Shown: piece after piece, positions 10,141-17,580 of the stretch | How positions within the stretch are numbered: the stretch's first letter is position 1 | Layout of the letters: each line of letters begins with the position of its first letter | Origin: Hofstenia miamia | Taxonomy: Eukaryota > Xenacoelomorpha > Acoela > Hofsteniidae | Length of the DNA stretch: 20,463 nt | Direction: 5' to 3' | Assembly: GCA_900660155.1 (NCBI GenBank) | Contig: CABFPE010001883.1 | Location: 1 to 20,463 of the forward strand | Made by a program: the position numbers and the translations under genes | The notes under the pieces: model-generated | What the model saw: the letters and a program-made list of their open reading frames with translations, nothing else | Database searches by the model: none | What the model was told of the DNA's origin: nothing

Positions 10141-10811
10141 TGATTTTAAACTCAGGATTAAGGATATTTTCCAGAAGGGGCAACCAATCTCCACTCAGTT
10201 AATGAAAATCCATCACAAGATTGCAAAGCTGGACCCCTGTGTTCTTATTTTATTTCAGGCATCCAGTGATTTGATGTGGATAAACAACGATGAAACCCTC
10301 ACTTGATACTAAGACATCATGAAGCAAATTGAGATTATCTTTATGCTGTGAGCAGAGGTTACTGATCCAGAAGAGATGACTTTACAGCAGGTCAACAAGT
10401 ATTGCTCCCCATCTAGCAAAATGCATGGGATCACTAAGAGAGGTCTTCATCCACTTCTACCTGAACACCTGGATCAGTCCCAAAGATGCCCACACTTTGA
10501 ACACAGATGCGCTCATGACTCTCATGATAGTGCAGAAGGGCCTTTGTCTTTATGTGAGGTTTTACAACATGTTTACACAGAGGCTAAACAACTTAAGGAG
10601 AAATTGCCTGATTAGTGCCCATTTACCAGAGATTGAGTTCTTCTGCTTGAGAAGTGAAGAAGTTATGCAGAGGGAGACTCTTATGCAGATTACCTGGCAA
10701 CCTAAATATGCTGAAGTTAAGTCTTGGGATGACATCCTAGCTGCAGAAATGATTGAGGAGATGCAAAAGCTCCTGCCTGGTTGCACAGTAAAACTCCTAC
10801 TGCAAACTTAA
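10141..10811 (+). pseudogene. Unidentified post-integrase coding-like segment, part 3
   Basis: Frame 2 reads coherently from about 10154 (RIKDIFQKGQPIS, KIHHKIAKLDPCV) through two stops near 10303-10312 to a 79-codon stretch ending at 10615. From 10425 frame 0 is open for 128 codons to a TAA at 10809-10811 (PKDAHTLNTDALMTL, EEMQKLLPGCTVK). The frame change most likely lies near 10425-10470. The end falls only 19 bp before the 3' LTR and just before the polypurine tract, as expected for the last gene of a retroelement. I recognise no domain. Residue composition (many Lys, Leu and Gln, few Pro) fits a soluble helical protein. Confidence 0.38.
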
Positions 10812-10819
10812 CTGGCAAT

Positions 10820-10830
10820 GGAGGGGGGCA
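10820..10830 (+). promoter_or_regulatory. Polypurine tract of element 1
   Basis: The run GGAGGGGGG (10820-10828) plus CA sits immediately before the TGTAGAG start of the 3' LTR. This is the expected position and composition for the RNase H-resistant primer of plus-strand DNA synthesis. Confidence 0.85.
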
Positions 10831-11691
10831 TGTAGAGTCACTCAGGGCCTATTTTTTTGATATTATTATTTTGGGACTCTGAAATAGTGTTGTGTTTTTT
10901 CATATTTTGATTTCCTGATTCACTATTCTATTTGTATCAATTTCTTTTAATTGATTATTTGAATTTTGAGTGTAGTTATTTGATAGTATTAGTATTTGTC
11001 CCCTTGACTTGAATTATGTGTGATTACTCATTTTAACTTATGAGGGAAATGTGCTTTAAAACTGAAAACAATCCTGGTAATGTAGCAAGGCTCACAATAA
11101 ATTTGGCTTCCTTTTACTGCATTTGATCTTTCCAATTAATTATCTATTAATCCCCTTTAGATTTGTCATTAAAGATTTGGTAATGATAACTATTGCTTAA
11201 GATCTGGTGACAATTCAGGAGGAAATTGCACTGGGTCTGGGGCGCCAAATAGCTCCTTAATGGTGACAGCCTGAATCATGGCAGCTTTAGGTTATGGTTA
11301 CATGTAGGGAGTAACATCTTTTGTTCAATCTGTTTGTACATGCACTTAACTTAACACCTTGCAAATATACTATGCCATTGGTGAATGTGAATGCACAGCA
11401 ATTATGTGCCTTTTACTTGTTATTTATTTATATGAGATGAGATAAGAGAACTCTGAGCTAAATTGTTTATTGAGCTAGGAATTAATACTTGAGACACACA
11501 ATTAGCACCTTGGTGGGTAGGGATGGCTTTAAAGATATGGCTTTGGTGTGATGCCATGTGAATTGGTCACTGCTGAAGTTCTTTTTGGAATGGAATTTCT
11601 ATATTTGTTAGGCAAAATCAGTGAACCAACAATGTATGTTTTCTGTTCAAATGTGGGTCACTCTCTGCTATGGTAGACTTTGCAACCTTTG
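10831..11691 (+). repeat. 3' LTR of element 1, truncated at its 3' end
   Basis: It starts TGTAGAGTCAC and follows the 5' LTR as far as TTGCAACCTTTG at 11680-11691, equivalent to 5792 in the 5' LTR. The last roughly 61 bp, including the TCTACA end, are missing, and unrelated LTR2 sequence follows at once. One CpG was counted by eye. Relative to the 5' LTR it lacks about 35 bp before the shared TGTAGCAAGGCTC block, and retains a CTGGGTCTGGGGCG block that the 5' LTR has partly lost. Confidence 0.88.
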
Positions 11692-12289
11692 ATGAGTCCA
11701 GAAATATATTAATTACCAGTTTAGTTACTGTTATATGTGACCTTCAAATCAGACTGTTAGGTTTCCAGTTTTCACTGACCATATTGATTGTTCAAATGTA
11801 CCTAGGGTTTATTGATTTATCTATACAAGTATGGTTATGTATATGTAAGATGTTTATTGATTTATCTATACAAGTATGGTTATGTATATGTAAGATCTGT
11901 AATAAGCTAATGCATCCTGGTTGAAAACATTCTGTTATTTTATTTATTGATTATAAGAAGAACAAATCAATGAACTAAATTGCTAAGGAATTACATCACA
12001 CAAGCACTGAGAACATTTCCACACCATGAGGTTTGTTTGTGAGTCACAACAGCTTCCACAGTAACTGGTGATTGTTTACCAATCCATGTTCCTCGTTGAA
12101 TTGCATTGCTTGGCATTGGGTTTTGATCCTGGCAACATCTTGCTGCTTTTGATCTAAAAGAATTTTAAGTAATAACTTATGCTAACAGAATTGAATTGGA
12201 ATCATACTCTTGGTTGAAAGGATTAATTGGAGTAAATTGTTAAAACATTACTGGAATATGTCTAATACACTACTTGTACAGATTCTACA
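11692..12289 (+). repeat. LTR2 family LTR, 5'-truncated copy
   Basis: From about 11745 this segment aligns with the LTR at 14633-15332. Shared stretches include CTGACCAYATTGATTGTTCA and, near the end, GGTTTTGAYCCTG. Both end GATTCTACA and are followed by TAGTGACTGTG. The first roughly 100 bp present in the other copy are absent, because the segment abuts the truncated 3' LTR of element 1. The two LTR2 copies are much more divergent from each other than the two LTR1 copies of element 1, so they probably come from different insertions. Confidence 0.7.
11807..11896 (+). repeat. Exact 45-bp tandem duplication
   Basis: The unit at 11807-11851, starting GTTTATTGATTTATCTATAC, is repeated without a mismatch at 11852-11896. 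It lies inside the truncated LTR2 copy and is absent from the other copy. It produces an artificial 15-residue repeat in one frame, which is not evidence of a gene. Perfect identity inside decayed sequence implies a recent event. Confidence 0.95.
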
Positions 12290-12430
12290 TAGTGACTGTG
12301 TGAGGCACCTGACACATGCAATAAAGGAAAAGAGAGAAAATAAAATTGATTTAAGAAAATGTATTTCTTGTCAAAGAAAATTCTCTGGAGCAAAAAACTG
12401 GAACACAAACATAAAACCACATAACAAACT
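12290..12430 (+). mobile_element. Primer site and short internal stub of a truncated LTR2 element
   Basis: TAGTGACTGTGTGAGG follows the LTR end directly and parallels the primer site of element 2 at 15333. About 120 bp of A-rich sequence similar in composition to the element 2 leader follows, then similarity is lost before the AACAATGTTG repeats begin. No coding part of this element survives here. Confidence 0.55.
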
Positions 12431-12454
12431 ACCCAGATAACAATTTAAGCGCTA

Positions 12455-12720
12455 AACAATGTTGTTTTGGGTTGCTATGTGGTTGTTTTATGTGTCAGAA
12501 ACAATGTTGTTATAATATTGAAATGATACTATTTCATTGGTTGAAACAATGTTGCTTCAACAACATCAAATTAGGTTGCTTTTTGGTTGTTTTTTATGAA
12601 TGAAACAGCAATATTTTGAGGTCATAACCACATTGTTTTATGTTGTCACATGATTGTTTTAGCATTAATTTTATATGCAAAATAAAATTATATATTGCTA
12701 AGCTGTTCAAACATTGCTGT
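12455..12720. repeat. AACAATGTTG-based interspersed or tandem repeat
   Basis: AACAATGTTG occurs at about 12455, 12500 and 12545, with a diverged version near 12604. A GGTTGCTATGTGGTTGTTTT block near 12470 recurs near 12574 as GGTTGCTTTTTGGTTGTTTT, giving an imperfect period of about 104 bp. Related inverted forms (CCACATTGTTTTATGTTG, near 12628) follow. This could be a degenerate MITE or satellite fragment. I found no terminal repeats or target duplication that would define its limits. Confidence 0.55.
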
Positions 12721-13142
12721 TTAAACAAACACAAGCCCAACAAAGGCCAGATGACAATCTTTGAGATACTATCAAGCATATTTAATGCAAACATTTGTTA
12801 AGATTTATATGAATGTCTTGTATATAGATGATAACAATGAGCATAAAAATCTGCCAAATTTAACAAAATTTTAAAAATCTAAAATTAAGCACAATCTTGA
12901 AATAGTACTTTTTTAAGTTGTGAAAAATATCTTCTGTTCAATTGTAACCTATTTTATTTAACGTTCAATATCAAGGTGTCCAAATATTCATGAATAAATT
13001 ATTTTGAAAATTCACTTATCTAGCCTCCTGAGTCATGACAGAAAGTCAATTGAATAATTAAAAAATAACATTTGCAATTTAATTAATTAGATAACTATAC
13101 ATTTGTTTAATTACAATATAATTCAAAAGAATAAAGATTTTC
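12721..13142. other. AT-rich spacer without recognisable features
   Basis: Stops are dense on both strands and no repeat unit, RNA gene or conserved protein segment was recognised between the AACAATGTTG repeats and the presumed 3' end of the piggyBac-like element. Confidence 0.5.
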
Positions 13143-13260
13143 CCTTGAAACCAATGTCCACATATGTGGACAAATTGACTGAGTGCAAGCTTTTTTACTG
13201 AAAACTAACACATTTAATTATATATTGTAATGAAAAAGAACTTTGCAAACTACTTAAAAT

Positions 13261-14134
13261 TTATTGATGTGCTAAGTAAAAGCAGTTTCTTTTTGCAGTT
13301 AAGCAATAATATACATTACATTGCATGCATATCACTCTTGTTTTTCCTGATTTGCAACCCTTTCTGCGACATCTTGATGCATTGGCATCATCCATCATGA
13401 ATGGCAAATGATCAGCATTTCGTCTTCTTTTTGGTGAGGAAGGAAGGGAAACAGTGCCCCTTTGATTTACAGCAACATCTTCTTTTGGCATATTGGCTTT
13501 ATTTATTGAATTAGTGCAGACAAGACAATCTGCCACTTTCATTCTGAAATCTAGAAGTTGATCTTTATAGTCAACACCAGCCAGCTCATTGAAAAGTTTA
13601 GTTTCAAACCATGAATTGCACAAAATAAAATCCAAGAATTGATGAAACATGCTCACAGGCCATTTCTTTGTTCTGTGTGGAAACCTATAGCAGGAAATCA
13701 TTCGATCTAACAGATCAACTCCACCCATTTTTTTATTATAGTTGTGGACAACATCTGGTTGCTCGATTTCAATATAGCATTTCTCTTTTTTACACCATCT
13801 ACGACATTTATGAGAAGGGATATTAGCATATATATTTGAAGCCAATAATATTGGTTTATTGTCATACCATTTTGTAAGTGCCACCTATTAGTTTAAAGCA
13901 TTTTTTTATAATAGAAAATACTAAATTTTAATCTGAAAATATTAGGAAATTATTTATATTGCTTTAAACTATAATGAAAACCTTATGATCTGATCTGATA
14001 TTAACTGATGATGTTCCACCGAATCTTAGCTTTAAATCTTTATCACTTAAAATCTTTAATTCTTTGGGAAAACGATTAGTCTTGAAGATGGAGAAATAAT
14101 TAAGAATAGTGTGGCATAATCCATCAGAAGCCAT
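13261..14134 (-). pseudogene. piggyBac-like transposase, C-terminal half, two exons
   Basis: Exon A is 14134-13982 and exon B 13884-13261 (stop at 13261-13263), joined across a 97-bp GT-AG intron in phase 0; together they give about 258 codons. Full piggyBac transposases are about 550-600 residues, so more than half is missing. Exon A contains TNRFPKELK and SDKDLK, matching the family segment before the WYDNKP motif, which lies at the start of exon B. Then come HNYNKKMGGVDLLDRM, with the third catalytic Asp and its following Asp, and a C-terminal Cys-rich zinc-binding domain (about residues 218-256). The first two catalytic Asp residues would lie in the missing part. Exon B has no stop or frameshift over 208 codons, which is unusual here. 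The ATG at 14134 follows an in-frame stop at 14143-14141, and residues 1-16 do not resemble the family, so that start is doubtful. It encodes no complete transposase. A domesticated fragment is possible but unproven. Confidence 0.85.
13885..13981 (-). other. Spliceosomal intron in the piggyBac-like gene
   Basis: On the minus strand the exon ends ATAAG and the intron begins GTTTTC at 13981. It ends CTAATAG at 13885, immediately before GTGGCACTTAC. It is 97 bp, AT-rich, and contains a TAA stop in the upstream frame soon after the donor. Joining the exons keeps one frame and brings two adjacent piggyBac family segments together in the correct order, which is the main evidence. No transcript can be seen, so splicing is inferred. 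Confidence 0.65.
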
Positions 14135-14143
14135 GTGTGGTCA

Positions 14144-14632
14144 AAATGAGAGGAAAGATGGAAGTAACTAAGACTAAAATGTAATAATGATTAAATTGTA
14201 CAACACATGGTTAGGATTGATTATTTAATTTGTAAAATATTTTAAGCAGTTTGATACCTAAATTAACTTGACAGTATTTGACAAAATCTAAGATGACCAA
14301 ACAGCATACACTAATTAACGCTGACATTGCATAATTTAAAGCAGAACTAGAAATGCGAGGGAAAACTGTAAATAAGACTCAATCAACAGGTACTAGTTGA
14401 GTGTTTGATTATTTAGTTAAATTGTGCTATAAATATACACTGAATGTTAGAATGATTGATGAACAAATTTTATTTGGATTTACTTCATTACTTATTGTCA
14501 GGTTATTTAATAATTTCATGGAAAGCTAAATGTTCAAGCACTAGAGTAATTCTACAGTGGTCCCTGAATACATTTAAAGGAATTCTGGAGCAGCCTCACA
14601 ATCAGCTATTCAATGGTGGTGAGGGTGGTAGC
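14144..14632. other. Non-coding spacer ending in a purine-rich tract before LTR2
   Basis: No gene is recognised. The final bases (about 14611-14632) read CAATGGTGGTGAGGGTGGTAGC directly before an LTR start. The same CAATGG plus purine run precedes the 3' LTR of element 1, so this may be a decayed polypurine tract. In that case the LTR at 14633 would also be the right-hand LTR of an element lying to its left. Confidence 0.4.
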
Positions 14633-15332
14633 TGTAGATTTCTTGACGGGCTTATAGGTTAAGAATAGGGATAGGGATTTTTATCCATTATAGCTTTCCT
14701 ATCACTCGTTGCTCACAGATTATTATGATTATATTTAAGTTGCTCTACATGTTTATTTATCCATGGTTTATTTTGGTAGTTGACAATTGACTGAATTACA
14801 AACTATCTTTTTGCTGACCACATTGATTGTTCATGTGTACAGAGATCTAGCATGTATTACTATATCTGTAGGGCTATTAAATGTAAGGGATAATAACAAG
14901 CTGAAGCATCATGTTTGCATTATTTCCTTTTATTTACTTAATCATAATAACAAGAACAATCAATGCATTAAATTATTAAGTTATCACACACACACTGTCA
15001 CTCAGTTAACCATCCACACACTGATTCATCCAATGGTTTCCACTGCAGAGTTCAAGTAAAAGCTGGAACAGTTTCCAATAATGACATCTCTGGAATCACA
15101 TAGCACAGCATCAGGTTTTGACCCTGTCTTCCATCTACTACTCTCAATCTAAATACACTGTGATTAGTTAACCATTTAACAAAGGGAATGCAGATTAATT
15201 TAGTTAGTTAACTACACACTCAATTAGTTAGAGAGAATTAGGAGTCTGTCAAACTTTAACCATCACATATACCCTGAAAAGTAGTTAGTTAGTCTTAAAT
15301 ACTTGTGATAACTGTATTGGCAAGATTCTACA
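14633..15332 (+). repeat. 5' LTR of element 2
   Basis: The segment ends CAAGATTCTACA, directly followed by a tRNA-like primer site. Its start is placed at TGTAGATTTCTTG (14633), which is an inverted match to that end with one extra base. Length is 700 bp. It shares many blocks with the truncated copy at 11692-12289. The end is secure and the start is moderately secure, since an alternative TGTTAG at 14445 gives a poorer inverted match. Confidence 0.72.
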
Positions 15333-15350
15333 TAGTGACTGTGACAGGTG
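15333..15350 (+). promoter_or_regulatory. Primer-binding site of element 2, Arg-tRNA type
   Basis: TAGTGACTGTGACAGG abuts the LTR end. Compared with the primer site used by Arg-tRNA-primed gypsy elements such as Drosophila 412 (TGGCGACCGTGACAGG, from memory), 13 of 16 positions match. The three differences are transitions, two of them CpG to TpG. This fits the CpG decay of the whole element. Confidence 0.65.
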
Positions 15351-15668
15351 CCCAACATGTGTGAAAGAGAAGAAAATGAAAATTTAAAGAAAATCCTAAA
15401 AGTTGAAAAACAAAGGAAACCTAAAACTAAGAATTAGTGTGTAAAGATGTTTATTTAAGAAAAAAGAAAATCTAGTTATAGCTGGAATAAGGAGACTAAC
15501 ATAATTGAGTACAGATAGTTGTTTCTTCTTGAATTATGAAGAAAACATTATTGAAAATACAGAAGTTTAAAACAACAGAAAGATAAAAAGACAAGCAAAT
15601 GCAACTCCTGACCTAAGTACAAGAAAAACATTAGAAAGGAACCAGTAAACAATTACTTCTAGTTATTA
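15351..15668 (+). other. Leader of element 2
   Basis: About 320 bp of A-rich sequence between the primer site and the first gag ATG, with stops in every frame and no recognised motif. Packaging signals would be expected in this interval but cannot be identified from sequence alone. Confidence 0.6.
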
Positions 15669-17144
15669 ATGAAAATGGTAAAATCAAGGAAAGAACAAAG
15701 AACTAAAGTGAAGACACAAAAAACACCCCAAAACCAAAGAACCCCAGAAGACGTGACAATGTCCCCTGAAAGTGAGATGTCCCCAGCAGAGATAGTGATA
15801 CTGCCAGCACAAGAAAATACAGAATTTTCTATAGCCAAACTTACTAAAATAATCAAAAACAACAATAACAAAAGAAGAGAGTTGACCATACAAATAGAAA
15901 AATTAACACAACAGATGTTTGAGATAGAAATAGTAAATGTCAAAAAAGATAGACATATTGAGGAAATCATATGAGATACAAGTGCAAGATTAACAGAACA
16001 AAGAAATGTTTTCCAGAAACAAATTGAAAAATTAATGAAAGCAAAAAAGGAAATTAAAGCACAAAGTGAAACATTACAACAACTTATGAGACAGATGCAT
16101 GAGGAAAATGTAAATCTGAGAGAAGAAAATATCTCAAAGCAAATTGAGATTGATAATTTGAAGGATGAAATTAGATTAATAGTATTAACTAATCAAGAAA
16201 ATGGAAATAAGGAAAAAGGGAATGCTAAAGTAGTAGAAATGACAATAATGGAAAAGCCAGAAAAATTAAACAAAGCTATATAAAGCAATATAAAGCCTAT
16301 ATTGGAAGAAATGATATTGTCAGAAGAGGAAGATATAGACACACCAGCATGTAAAGCAATCCTCCCGAAATTCACAGGAAGGGTTGATAGCTATTCACTG
16401 ATGTTTAATGAATGGGTCCAAATGTTTGAAATGAGCATGAAGGAGAGAAAGGTGATACAAAAACAAGGGGCAGTGAAATTCCCTCTATACTTGGGGGGTG
16501 CAGCTTATCTGCATTATTTGGTGTTGGATTTAGAGATGAAAACAGATTATGAAAAGTTGATAGGAGAATACAAACAGTATTATGATGATGAAAGCTTTAA
16601 AAGTCAATATTGTATGTTAATGAATATTCCAACAATGAATAAAAGAGAGGATTTATGGAATTACATGTCGCAAGTGGAGAGACTATTAAAGCTAAGTTCT
16701 AGGGAACAAACATATTCAAAATATGACTTGTTTTCACATATTTGCAAGTGACTCCCAGAACCAATTCAACAAGAGTTTGAAATAAAGTGCAATGCAGATG
16801 ATTTATTAGAATGGATGATAAGAAAAGGGTTAGCAATACAAGTCACTATGAAGAATAATGCTTGGATAAATGAAAAGTTGACAACAATAAAGGCAACAAC
16901 ATTGACTACAATACATAGCACCAGTAAAATAACAGGAAAAGAAGAGGTCAGAAAACTAAAAGATGAGATTATAAGAATAAAATTGAAAGATGGAATGATA
17001 AAAAGAATAAATAGAAAGGATTTGAAATGTCAAATGTGCAATAAGAAAGGCCACACAAAAAAATATTGTAAACAAAAAATTAACTTCATTGAGGAGGAAG
17101 AAGCATTTTTCAATGACAAAGATTTATTAGAAGATAACAAATAA
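15669..17144 (+). pseudogene. gag: gag polyprotein of element 2 with three in-frame stops
   Basis: One reading frame runs from the ATG at 15669 to the TAA at 17142-17144, about 490 codons, broken only by in-frame TGA 15972-15974, TAA 16281-16283 and TGA 16749-16751. There is no frameshift. The order is a basic start (MKMVKSRKEQRTKVK), a Ser/Pro segment, and a long charged coiled coil at about residues 55-190 (for example IEKLTQQMFEIEIV). A retrotransposon capsid-like region at about 235-380 follows (FNEWVQMFEMS, LWNYMSQVERLLKLS), then a basic region and one zinc knuckle, CQMCNKKGHTKKYC (17028-17069, CX2CX4HX4C). Gag forms the particle and the knuckle binds RNA. A coiled coil this long before the capsid is not typical of the best-known Ty3/gypsy Gags. 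TGA is the product expected when CGA loses its CpG, consistent with methylation decay. Confidence 0.88.
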
Positions 17145-17191
17145 CCTTGACAAAATGAAGAAATGGAAAGTGATACTTTAAACTAGAAGGA

Positions 17192-17580
17192 GTGCAGCCT
17201 CTGGTAAACCATGCACCCACTCTAATTGTAACAGAACTGATCAAAACAAATACAATTACAGTTGTAATTAATGGTGTAATGGTCAAAGCAACCATAGATA
17301 GGGGAGCAGTAATATCAATTATCACTGATGAGTGTGCTTTGAAGATAGGATTTGAAAGAAAAAATCTACAAAGTGAAAAGAGAGCAGGTTAATAAATGCA
17401 TTGGAGATTATATTGACATAAAAGGTAAATTACTAGAGATACCAATTTGAATAGCAAACACAATGTTTTCACAAACATTTATGGTCATAGATACAGAAAA
17501 AAACTCACTACCCTGTGAAGTAATATTAGGGAATGATTTTCTAATGAACAACAAATGTATTATTGACAATACCAACAAGA
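17192..17580 (+). pseudogene. pol: Retropepsin-type protease of element 2
   Basis: The first half (17192-17392, frame 2) contains VVINGVMVKATIDRG, where the active-site Asp-Ser/Thr-Gly reads Asp-Arg-Gly (17297-17305). The second half lies in frame 0 after a frameshift between 17392 and 17463 and contains EVILGNDFLMNNKCIID, the family's ILGxDFL segment. The enzyme is an aspartic protease that works as a dimer to cleave Gag-Pol. The Arg at the active site and the frameshift make this copy inactive. Pol starts in frame 2 after gag ends in frame 0 at 17144, with a frame 2 stop near 17183, so the original Gag-Pol transition cannot be reconstructed from this copy. Confidence 0.8.

Larger units (their letters stand above)
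4901..11691 (+). mobile_element. Degenerate Ty3/gypsy retrotransposon, element 1 (LTR1 family)
   Basis: The element has a 5' LTR (4901-5853), a primer-binding site, a gag remnant, pol remnants in the order RT thumb, RNase H, integrase, a long post-integrase region, a polypurine tract and a 3' LTR (10831-11691). The pol order RT, RNase H, integrase is the Ty3/gypsy arrangement. The rest of gag, all of protease and most of RT are missing through an internal deletion near 6735-6750. The two LTRs differ visibly along their length, including a roughly 35-bp gap in the 3' copy, so the insertion is old. Almost no CpG remains. The 3' LTR is cut short, so no target duplication can be checked. Multiple stops, frameshifts and a lost integrase Glu show that it is inactive. 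Confidence 0.9.
13143..14143 (-). mobile_element. 5'-truncated piggyBac-like DNA transposon
   Basis: The minus strand holds the C-terminal half of a piggyBac-type transposase. About 105 bp beyond its stop the plus strand reads CCCTTGAAACC at 13143, followed by the perfect 16-bp palindrome GTCCACATATGTGGAC at 13156-13171. A CCC-initial terminus is typical of piggyBac elements, so this may be the 3' end, but the preceding bases are TTTT rather than the family's TTAA target. No matching inverted terminus was found on the other side before 14632, so the 5' end and the first half of the gene are missing. CpG is somewhat more frequent here than in the flanking gypsy elements, implying a later insertion or host selection. 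Confidence 0.6.

Noticed and set aside
11670..11924. 84-codon frame with a repeated FIDLSIQVWLCICK peptide
   Set aside because: It spans the truncated LTR1/LTR2 junction, and the peptide repeat comes solely from the 45-bp DNA duplication.
14445..14632. Alternative start of the element 2 LTR at TGTTAGAATG (14445)
   Set aside because: TGTAGATTTCTTG at 14633 is a better inverted match to the CAAGATTCTACA end and has a purine-rich tract just before it.
14787..15059. 90-codon open frame on the plus strand
   Set aside because: It lies wholly inside the LTR at 14633-15332 and is broken in the related LTR2 copy.
15659..15970. Minus-strand open frame of 103 codons with Leu/Ile runs
   Set aside because: It is the antisense shadow of the gag frame at 15669, which has coiled-coil and zinc-knuckle continuity.
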